Source: Polaromonas sp. JS666
Lineage (GTDB): Bacteria; Pseudomonadota; Gammaproteobacteria; Burkholderiales; Burkholderiaceae_C
NCBI RefSeq assembly: GCF_900103405.1
Contig: NZ_FNHX01000001.1
Coordinates: 682,001-746,000 of the forward strand
DNA length: 64,000 bases
Direction of reading: 5' to 3'
Part shown: positions 58,034 through 64,000 of the stretch, piece by piece
Layout of the letters: every line of letters starts with the position of its first letter
Position numbering within the stretch: the first letter of the stretch is position 1
Program-made: the position numbers and the translations under genes
The notes under the pieces: generated by a model
Told to the model about the DNA's origin: nothing
Databases searched by the model: none
Seen by the model: the letters and a program-made list of their open reading frames with translations, nothing else

Positions 58034-59038
58034 ATGGGTTGGCGCGGAACGCTACGGACGCTGGGAGCAATTTCCAGGGAAGCAGAACGAAACTCAAATC
58101 GCAGGGCTAGGCAGCGCGCCAAGGAGATCGCTCTCTCGGAAAAACTCGAAGCCCGTGAACAAGCGGCCGAAGCCGTCAGAGACTTCGAGGAGTATGTCGA
58201 GAAGCTGATTACGCTTCATCGATCCTGCTCCCCATCCATTAATTGGCAATCGCAAGCCGCTGCTCTTGCGCCCGCCAAACCTCAATTGAGCCAAAAGTCT
58301 GCGACTGCTGCCCAGTCCCGTTTGGACCAGTACAAGCCATCCTGGCTGGACAAGCTGTTTGGCAGTACGGAAAAGAAATTGAAAAAACTTTCTGATGCCT
58401 TGTCCGCAGCGAAAATAGAAGATCAGCAACGATTTCGTGAGGAGTCGACCAAGTTTGAAGAGGACCTTGCCGACCACAAGGACCAAGTCGAGTTTGCAAA
58501 ACGCATATTGGCCAAAGATCCGGCGGCCATGTTGGAAGCCATCAAACTCTACGAACCTCTACACGCCGTCGGCCTCCTTGGTGAGAACCTCCTAATTCAG
58601 ATAGAAAACCCTAACTTGGTCGTCATAGATCTAAGCGTGCACGGCGAGGACGTAATCCCCAAAGAGCGGCCCAAGCTTCTGGCGTCTGGACGCGCGAGTG
58701 TCAAAGCTATTCCCAAAGGCGAATACAACCGTCTTTATCAAGATCACGTGTGCAGCGCGTCATTGCGAGTCACCAGGGAAATACTAGCGCTCATTCCTGT
58801 CGATGCGGTCCAGATCAATGCCGTCGATGATCTTGTCGATAGCGCAACCGGTCATTTGAAGCAGTCTGCAATTCTTTCCTATCTGGCACCGCGATCAACG
58901 ATAGAAAAGCTGAGCTACCACGCCATCGATCCCTCCGACGCAATGAAAAACTTTCTTCATCAGATGAGTTTTTCTCCGACTACCGGTTTTAAGCCAATAG
59001 AGCGGCTGGAACCCCCAAGAGCACTGTTAACCTCTTGA
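58034..59038 (+). CDS. Hypothetical coiled-coil protein
   Basis: A 334-residue protein with a strong AAGGAGG ribosome-binding site. The first 60 residues (SNRRARQRAKEIALSEKLEAREQAAEAV) and residues about 110-165 are charged and helical, consistent with coiled coil. The C-terminal half is globular, with VVIDLSVHGEDVIPKERPKLLASGRASVKAIPKGEYN and ILSYLAPRSTIEKLSYHAIDPSDAM. No family recognised. GC content is lower than in the chromosomal genes to the left, so the gene is probably acquired. It heads a three-gene cassette between two lyase fragments. Confidence 0.78.
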   Translation: MGWRGTLRTLGAISREAERNSNRRARQRAKEIALSEKLEAREQAAEAVRDFEEYVEKLITLHRSCSPSINWQSQAAALAPAKPQLSQKSATAAQSRLDQYKPSWLDKLFGSTEKKLKKLSDALSAAKIEDQQRFREESTKFEEDLADHKDQVEFAKRILAKDPAAMLEAIKLYEPLHAVGLLGENLLIQIENPNLVVIDLSVHGEDVIPKERPKLLASGRASVKAIPKGEYNRLYQDHVCSASLRVTREILALIPVDAVQINAVDDLVDSATGHLKQSAILSYLAPRSTIEKLSYHAIDPSDAMKNFLHQMSFSPTTGFKPIERLEPPRALLTS

Positions 59039-59086
59039 GGTTAATTTCATCCCCAATAAAACCATTAGCTAGAACCGAGGAAATCA

Positions 59087-59893
59087 ATGCTGCCAGCCAC
59101 CACCAAAACCACACCGACGCTTCTCCGGGTGTTTCTTGCGGCCTTACTTCTTTTCTCGCTCCAGTTCACGTACGCACAAGAGCCGGTTGTAACGGCCGGC
59201 TCATTGCGTGCTGGCGACACCGTCTCAGGTGCGTTCAAGTACGGCCGCCGCGTCATCACCTTGCCAGCGGGAAAGTGGCGCGTCATCCACCATGCCGAGC
59301 GCAACTCCAGCGCATCTGGCGGTGGTGCGACCATGCTTGATATCACTTTCGACGAAATTCTGGAAGGAAGACTCAACCGGCTTTTGACGATCTCGGCAAC
59401 CAAGCAATCCGACAACCTCAATTGGGTCGATGAGCCGTGCAAGACATTGGGCGATTCTTACTGGATTGATGATCGAAAACGCAGTTTGAACGATCAATTC
59501 TGTATTCGAATAGGCTATCTAAGCGGTATTGTCGATGGATCCAGAGGCGAGGTCTTCCAAGCTTGGGCGCGCGACATCGTATCGGCCGGCACCAAATATT
59601 CCTCCGATATGCCTTTCATCATCGTCACCAAATACACGCCTTACGACTGTCTCGTGATGCGAGTCGCCTTTAACCCTCGACCCTATGGAATACCTAAAAG
59701 CAAGAAATCCGCTCGCGCTTTTAACGATTGGAATGTCAAGGTGGTGGCGCAGAATCCAGCCCGCGAAAATTTCTATGAAGCTTTGAAAAACTGGGCGCCG
59801 GTCTATGCCACAGCGGTGGCGCGTGCATTTGACGGCGATGTCACGCTGACCCCTCAGGATTTCGCCGAGCCAGTTTTCTCTCAATCGAAGTGA
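59087..59893 (+). CDS. Hypothetical secreted protein
   Basis: A 268-residue protein with a signal peptide (residues 1-30, hydrophobic LLRVFLAALLLFSLQFTYA, then QEP). The mature region contains GKWRVIHHAERNSSASGGGATMLDITF and four Cys residues, suggesting disulfides. No catalytic motif or family recognised. It follows the coiled-coil gene by 48 bases on the same strand and may share its transcript. Confidence 0.75.
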   Translation: MLPATTKTTPTLLRVFLAALLLFSLQFTYAQEPVVTAGSLRAGDTVSGAFKYGRRVITLPAGKWRVIHHAERNSSASGGGATMLDITFDEILEGRLNRLLTISATKQSDNLNWVDEPCKTLGDSYWIDDRKRSLNDQFCIRIGYLSGIVDGSRGEVFQAWARDIVSAGTKYSSDMPFIIVTKYTPYDCLVMRVAFNPRPYGIPKSKKSARAFNDWNVKVVAQNPARENFYEALKNWAPVYATAVARAFDGDVTLTPQDFAEPVFSQSK

Positions 59894-59961
59894 GGAGGCG
59901 TGGTTCGTGAAGAAGCTCAGTAGCAGCATTGCAGTCAGCACGGCTTGCGCAAGGGTGAGGT

Positions 59962-60396
59962 ATGGCTGAAGACCTGACATTCACCGAACTGGGCAGCGAC
60001 ATCTACGAGGACTTTGAAGGCTGCACGGAGCCCGTGTGCGTTGCGCACGGTGACATCTACAGGGCGGGCGCTCCGCTGGCCACCTATCTCGCCCGCTGGT
60101 TTGAGGGCGACCGGCAACGCGGGCTTGACCTGCAAATCACGCTGGGTGAATGGGGTACGGGCACCACATGGCAAAACCGGCACATCATTGCATTTCATGC
60201 CTCCTTTTCCCAGCCGGTCCCCGAGTTCATCCTGGTGGATTCCGACGCCGTCTGGGGCGCCGAACTCGGCAACACATACTCCGCTGCCGAGGCACAACAA
60301 TATGCCGTCAGCACCCTGGCGCGAGAGTTGGCGCAGGCCATTCTTCTTCGTGATCCGGCAGTGGTGGAGTTTGCTTCGCGGGGTGTTGGGCTTTGA
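59962..60396 (+). CDS. Hypothetical small protein
   Basis: A 144-residue acidic protein with no signal peptide or membrane segment. It contains YEDFEGCTEPVCVAHGDIYR, TTWQNRHIIAFHASFSQPVPEFILVDSD and a helical C-terminus. No family recognised. It is the last gene of the cassette before the second lyase fragment. Its neighbours are equally unassigned, so no function can be offered. Confidence 0.65.
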   Translation: MAEDLTFTELGSDIYEDFEGCTEPVCVAHGDIYRAGAPLATYLARWFEGDRQRGLDLQITLGEWGTGTTWQNRHIIAFHASFSQPVPEFILVDSDAVWGAELGNTYSAAEAQQYAVSTLARELAQAILLRDPAVVEFASRGVGL

Positions 60397-60434
60397 TTGA
60401 GATGTCAGGCATTCGCCCCTGATAACGCTCACGA

Positions 60435-60599
60435 AGGAACAACAACGCGATGCTGCGTTTTGACCCGGCCAGCGAGAAGTTTGAAGTGATACCCCTGCCC
60501 CGCGCCAATGCCGCGGTGCGGCAGATTCTGGGGCGGCCCGGGAAGGTCTGGCTGGCTGAGAGTGGGACGGGGTTTGTGACGGTGATTAGGACGGGATAA
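60435..60599 (+). pseudogene. Displaced 3' end of a Vgb-like lyase gene (copy C)
   Basis: About 165 bases match the extreme 3' end of the complete lyase gene in frame (NNAMLRFDPASEKFEVIPLP through VTVIRTG) and end in TAA instead of TGA. About a dozen mismatches to the complete gene are visible, a different set from copy B. No start codon context. It lies 51 bases from the stop of the receiver-hydrolase gene, at the point where base composition drops sharply. Confidence 0.83.
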
Positions 60600-60649
60600 A
60601 GAGTACTAGCAGCGAACGATCATGAATTTAACACTGATCTCGGCTCGCT

Positions 60650-61873
60650 CTACAAATGGAAGTTCCCATTAACGGTATTAAGAATATTTAGATAGCCGCT
60701 CATAGACAGCCAAATGAGTAGTGCGGCCAAGCCCCAATAAAACCCAGCTTTGATCGTCCCCAATAGCCCCACTACATTATTCCCCCAGCCAACGAAAAAA
60801 TTGCGATTCTTCCGTTCGTCAATTTCAGCTAACTTGCTCTCGTGTAGCGTAATTAACGGTATCCAGTACTTAGCCATGAACTCATCCCCATCGAAGTACA
60901 AGCTATGCCCGCCATTGAAATACCTGTTCATCAAGGCTTGATTGTTGAAGCCGTGAAATCCATCCCTTCCAGCCATCCCTGTTCCATACACGAACGCCTC
61001 ACTCAACCACAGAATTTTGTCGTCCGCGCCGCAATCGTTAACAATTCGCACGCGAGTATCTCGGGTTAAAAACCCCCAATCAAATCCCGACTCCAAGACA
61101 CTACCAGATAGAACAAGTGTCATAGAAGGGAAATGAACCTTAGCATTCACGAGCTCCTTCAAAGCATGGGCGACAAGATAAGTGCCAAAACTATGACAAA
61201 AAATGAATAACGTTTGATTGTGCGCAGCTTCAATCGCGGATTCAAGTCGATCACGCAATCGTCTCACTTGATAAGTTCTTGCAATGGGAATGAGAAAAAG
61301 CAGACTTGAGAAGTAGCCAAATTTGTACGTGTGAAAATTTACCTGATCAGTATTTTTTTCCACCAAATTCCTCAATCTCACTTGCCATTGCCCAAATGTT
61401 CGTATGCCATGCACACTTATCAATGTCGCCTTAGCTTCATTGAAGACGCGTGAAAATTTGGACGCATCCGTATAGGAAAGTGACTCTCCTATCTTCTTTT
61501 TCCAAACATCTGAGTTGGAAGGGGCTTCTATGACGACGAGGCAATTCTTCTCGAACTCCCGCCGAAACCCTCCGATATCGTCTAGGTGACCTGTAATACC
61601 GATAATTTTTTCGGGCTTTTTTAAATAGGCGTTCCTACTCAACTGTTCTATAAGTTGAAGGCTTACTCTCGCATCGCTTTTTTCGTTTAGCCTCTTTGGA
61701 AGAACGACATCCAACACAAGCACGTCGAAGTAGATTGCCTTGAGTAATTTTTTTGCTTCGTCAAAATGTGAGGCTTTAAAAATATCAGAGGCTGGGATAG
61801 AGCAATGCGCTTCGAGATAGGCCTTAAGCCCATCACTGCGCTTCTCATCATCATCAACTATTAGTAACTTCAC
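60650..61873 (-). CDS. dtcC: Receiver-alpha/beta hydrolase-transmembrane fusion (Detocs effector DtcC, hydrolase type)
   Basis: A 407-residue protein with GTG start; GAGG lies about ten bases upstream. Residues 1-125 are a receiver domain: LLIVDDDE, phospho-acceptor Asp55 in VLVLDVVLP, and Thr94 in IGITGH. The usual Lys-Pro is replaced by EAP. Residues about 150-345 are an alpha/beta hydrolase: SVHGIR, nucleophile Ser228 in CHSFG, probable acid Asp280 or Asp284, and probable His323. A membrane helix follows at about 368-392. Phosphorylation of Asp55 would be expected to switch on a membrane-directed hydrolase. It overlaps dtcB by 20 bases. Confidence 0.88.
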   Translation of the reverse strand: MKLLIVDDDEKRSDGLKAYLEAHCSIPASDIFKASHFDEAKKLLKAIYFDVLVLDVVLPKRLNEKSDARVSLQLIEQLSRNAYLKKPEKIIGITGHLDDIGGFRREFEKNCLVVIEAPSNSDVWKKKIGESLSYTDASKFSRVFNEAKATLISVHGIRTFGQWQVRLRNLVEKNTDQVNFHTYKFGYFSSLLFLIPIARTYQVRRLRDRLESAIEAAHNQTLFIFCHSFGTYLVAHALKELVNAKVHFPSMTLVLSGSVLESGFDWGFLTRDTRVRIVNDCGADDKILWLSEAFVYGTGMAGRDGFHGFNNQALMNRYFNGGHSLYFDGDEFMAKYWIPLITLHESKLAEIDERKNRNFFVGWGNNVVGLLGTIKAGFYWGLAALLIWLSMSGYLNILNTVNGNFHL

Positions 61874-62327
61874 TATCCAACACCTCTAAAACTTTAGATA
61901 TTTTTTCTTTCCAAGCGCTCTGGGAGCTGTCGTAATACACCAACCCCAAATAGAGATTCTTAAATTCCATGCTTAGCTCTGCATCTAAGGTTTCAAGAGT
62001 GTGAGACGTGGGACCATCACCAAACGCGTCGTACTGAGTTAAGAAAAGTACTTTTGTCTGCGAGCCCTTTCGCAAGGCCTTACGAGCTACCTCCCGGCCT
62101 CCAAGAGTACGGAAACGACCACCGGACTCTTTTGGCGATTTGTCATAGGTGGGCAAGCTCATATCCATAAGGATAAGACCGTATTCGTCAGAGGCAACGC
62201 ATCTGCACCCTGATGTGAATGATTGAGCCTGCGTGACGGCCCATGAACTCCATGACTCCGTTAGAAAAGCCAAAACCCGTTCACGTTTGTGCCTGTTATC
62301 TTCAACTAGAAGTACAGTTTTTTTCAT
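61854..62327 (-). CDS. dtcB: Stand-alone response-regulator receiver (Detocs DtcB-like)
   Basis: A 157-residue single-domain receiver. It has the acidic pair Glu9-Asp10 in VLLVEDN, phospho-acceptor Asp55 in LILMDMSLP, and Thr98 in VLFLTQYD; the conserved Lys is not obvious. There is no output domain. In Detocs systems the free receiver is thought to buffer accidental phosphorylation and so prevent effector firing without infection. It overlaps the kinase-like gene by 26 bases and the effector gene by 20, a tightly coupled operon. Confidence 0.85.
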   Translation of the reverse strand: MKKTVLLVEDNRHKRERVLAFLTESWSSWAVTQAQSFTSGCRCVASDEYGLILMDMSLPTYDKSPKESGGRFRTLGGREVARKALRKGSQTKVLFLTQYDAFGDGPTSHTLETLDAELSMEFKNLYLGLVYYDSSQSAWKEKISKVLEVLDSEVTNS

Positions 62328-64000
62328 AAGTAATTTCCACCTCGAACGACCGACCTACAACAGATAATTCCACATTGAAGCGATCGCTGATTAGGCGAAG
62401 TTGATTGAAAACTTTGCTCAGACCAGTTCCCCCTTCAGTTCGCATTAACTCCAAAGATTTTGTAGATCGCATACGCAGATCAAGCGCACGCACATACTCA
62501 GGAGTGCATTCCGCCAATCTGCTTGGGGATAAGTCGTTACAGATCCGAAGAGACCAGGATGAATTGTTGCCATGCTCAAAAACACGCACTTTGGTCTCTC
62601 CGCCAAAGCCGCTTTTTCTGCAGCAATTCTCAAATAGATTGACGAGCACCACGATAAAGGCTTTGACCTGTTGCCCCTCAAGCTTCAACGAAGTTTCAGT
62701 TTCACACGCCTTTATGTCCACATCCAGCGCCATACCTCTCACTCGTGCAAAACATTCAACTGAAATATCTAGGATATCGACCATATAGCGATCGCTATTG
62801 AACGCACCTTCATTTCGTTTAAACCACTCAGAGACAGTAGTAATGTCTTCTTGTATGTCTCGACGAACTTGAACTATGGCCGTCATTAGCTCAAGCATTG
62901 CTGCATTTTTCTTTGCCTCCGTAATTCGTTCAAGAAGCTCATCAAATAACAGCCCTACCTCTTGTTTGAATTCGACATTTAGAAGCTCTCGCATTGCAAC
63001 CAATGAAGCCTCCGTTTCAACCCACAATCGAGAGATGCAGAAATCTAAAAATTCCTCGGCATTTGCTTTAGATGCAATAGGATGAAATTGCGAAAACTCG
63101 CTCATATACAGAGGATAGCGAAAGACTCGATTTGGGAATTCATTCACTTCTGAGGTGACTTTCATCCATTCCTCTGCTTTAGACACAAGCGCATTAAAGC
63201 TCGCCGAAAACCAGCTTAGATGCTCATCAATTTCCTTAAGAATTTCTTCGTGAAGCAGCGAGTTAGCCTGCAACCAATACTCGTTTCTCTTATATTTTCC
63301 TGAATCATCGATCTCAGTGATGAGGCGCCGGTCTTCAAGCCTAGAACGAATAAGATTTGAGAAAAATCCATGTCGAATTTCCGTGCTCAAGTTTTTATCT
63401 AACCCATACTTCTCATCATTTACAAAAGCATCTCTAATGAGATTTAGCAAGCGAAGTAGCGTTGTATTTCTATCTCCAACGACCAGAGCTTGAATTGAAT
63501 CTTGCTCCGTGTCATCCATACCCACTCTAATAACCTTTTCCTCTTTCTCAGTGCTGAAAGATTTGTATAACTTCAGCAAAGATGTCACGTCTTCCATTAG
63601 CTTGCGTTTGATGGCCGCCGAATTAACGTCTATCTTGCTTTCGTTAAATTCTGTAGCTCCAGCATCGATCACAACTTGACCAACGATTTCGTCAACTTCT
63701 TGACCGTGCGCTTCCGGATCGATGGCTTGGTGATCTTTTAAATAATCCAGGATACGGATTCGTTCAGATCGCAGATCATTGCTATCCTCGAAACATCCTA
63801 AAAAATCCATAGCATCAAGTGCCGAAACATCTCGCAGCAATACCACTGAAAGCGGGTCATTCATATCCAGCTTCTCTAGGAGTGCTATGGGCCTTTCTGC
63901 CCCTTGAGTTAGCAAGAACTCTTCGTACGTCTCATTCAATACATACTCTTTGCGCTTATCGATACGCTTGGCATAGAAATACGAAATAATCACGGCTTCA
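62302..64000 (-). CDS. dtcA: Histidine-kinase-like GHKL ATPase sensor (Detocs DtcA-like), 5' end cut by window edge
   Basis: At least 566 residues are visible, and the frame stays open to the right edge, so the true N-terminus lies outside. The C-terminal 130 residues form a GHKL ATPase: N-box VVLVNLFENCCRKSGFGGETKV, ICNDLS at the G1 position and EGGTGLSKVFNQL at G2. The middle is helical, with STEIRHGFFSNLIRSRLEDRRLITEID, but no classical H-E-x-x-x-P phospho-acceptor box is seen. Together with dtcB and dtcC it forms the predicted infection-sensing kinase. The coding sequence is markedly AT-rich. Confidence 0.82.
   Translation of the reverse strand, partial: EAVIISYFYAKRIDKRKEYVLNETYEEFLLTQGAERPIALLEKLDMNDPLSVVLLRDVSALDAMDFLGCFEDSNDLRSERIRILDYLKDHQAIDPEAHGQEVDEIVGQVVIDAGATEFNESKIDVNSAAIKRKLMEDVTSLLKLYKSFSTEKEEKVIRVGMDDTEQDSIQALVVGDRNTTLLRLLNLIRDAFVNDEKYGLDKNLSTEIRHGFFSNLIRSRLEDRRLITEIDDSGKYKRNEYWLQANSLLHEEILKEIDEHLSWFSASFNALVSKAEEWMKVTSEVNEFPNRVFRYPLYMSEFSQFHPIASKANAEEFLDFCISRLWVETEASLVAMRELLNVEFKQEVGLLFDELLERITEAKKNAAMLELMTAIVQVRRDIQEDITTVSEWFKRNEGAFNSDRYMVDILDISVECFARVRGMALDVDIKACETETSLKLEGQQVKAFIVVLVNLFENCCRKSGFGGETKVRVFEHGNNSSWSLRICNDLSPSRLAECTPEYVRALDLRMRSTKSLELMRTEGGTGLSKVFNQLRLISDRFNVELSVVGRSFEVEITYEKNCTSS

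Noticed and set aside
57694..60650. Search for an integrase, transposase or tRNA att site at the cassette boundaries
   Set aside because: None found; the mobility mechanism cannot be named from this window.

Overview
The window is about 58 kb of GC-rich, densely packed betaproteobacterial chromosome followed by about 6 kb of visibly AT-richer accessory DNA. The gene content suggests a member of the Comamonadaceae (Polaromonas, Rhodoferax or Variovorax type): many Bug-family solute receptors, the linkage yhbY / rlmE-ftsH-folP-glmM, NodT-type efflux lipoproteins, DUF6151 and DUF2726 proteins. No rRNA, tRNA, CRISPR array, IS transposase or integrase was recognised.

Layout. (1) 1-7582: a sugar-catabolic locus around a divergent promoter. 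An amidohydrolase-type lactonase (cut by the left edge) and an aldo/keto reductase face fucU, a GntR regulator, a DHDPS-family aldolase, a TRAP transporter (dctPQM) and a PfkB kinase. Together they fit uptake and mainly non-phosphorylative breakdown of L-fucose or a related 6-deoxysugar. (2) 7799-17515: an MdtABC-like tripartite RND efflux operon. Its second pump subunit carries a Ser/Thr/Gly-rich insertion, and a dispersed repeat lies between the two pump genes. (3) 17553-18050: bacteriohemerythrin. (4) 18158-26893: a LysR regulator divergent from a seven-gene sugar-acid operon (Bug receptor, PdxA-like dehydrogenase, rhamnonate-dehydratase-like enolase, aldolase-family protein, beta-propeller, amidohydrolase, aldehyde dehydrogenase). 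(5) 26878-32957: glycosyltransferase, small membrane proteins, a Bug receptor with an alpha/beta hydrolase under a MarR regulator with a 32-base perfect palindrome, and a DUF6151 protein. (6) 33224-46307: housekeeping genes glmM, folP, ftsH, rlmE, yhbY, prlC, a glutaredoxin-like protein, rpiA, pyrD and a 2,4-dienoyl-CoA reductase. (7) 46687-54663: small conserved proteins (DUF3820, SUI1/YciH, DUF2726, FHA, adhesin-E-like, CsbD, DUF3606) and penicillin-binding protein 1A.

(8) 54785-64000 is the accessory end. A complete virginiamycin-B-lyase-like gene is followed by an AraC/SDR pair, then a 225-base copy of the lyase 3' end, then three genes of unknown function, then a second lyase 3' fragment (about 165 bases), then a low-GC minus-strand operon. 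That operon encodes a GHKL-ATPase/kinase-like protein (cut by the right edge), a stand-alone receiver and a receiver-alpha/beta hydrolase-transmembrane fusion. This is the layout of the Detocs two-component anti-phage systems (DtcA-DtcB-DtcC) with a hydrolase effector in place of the ATP-cleaving nucleosidase. The lyase 3' fragments act as punctuation between cassettes and suggest a recurrent insertion hot spot.

Two structured intergenic repeats (269 and 265 bases) have different sequences but the same plan: perfect 25-base outer inverted repeats and nested inner stems. Functional assignments come from reading motifs and family resemblance by eye; no database search was run.
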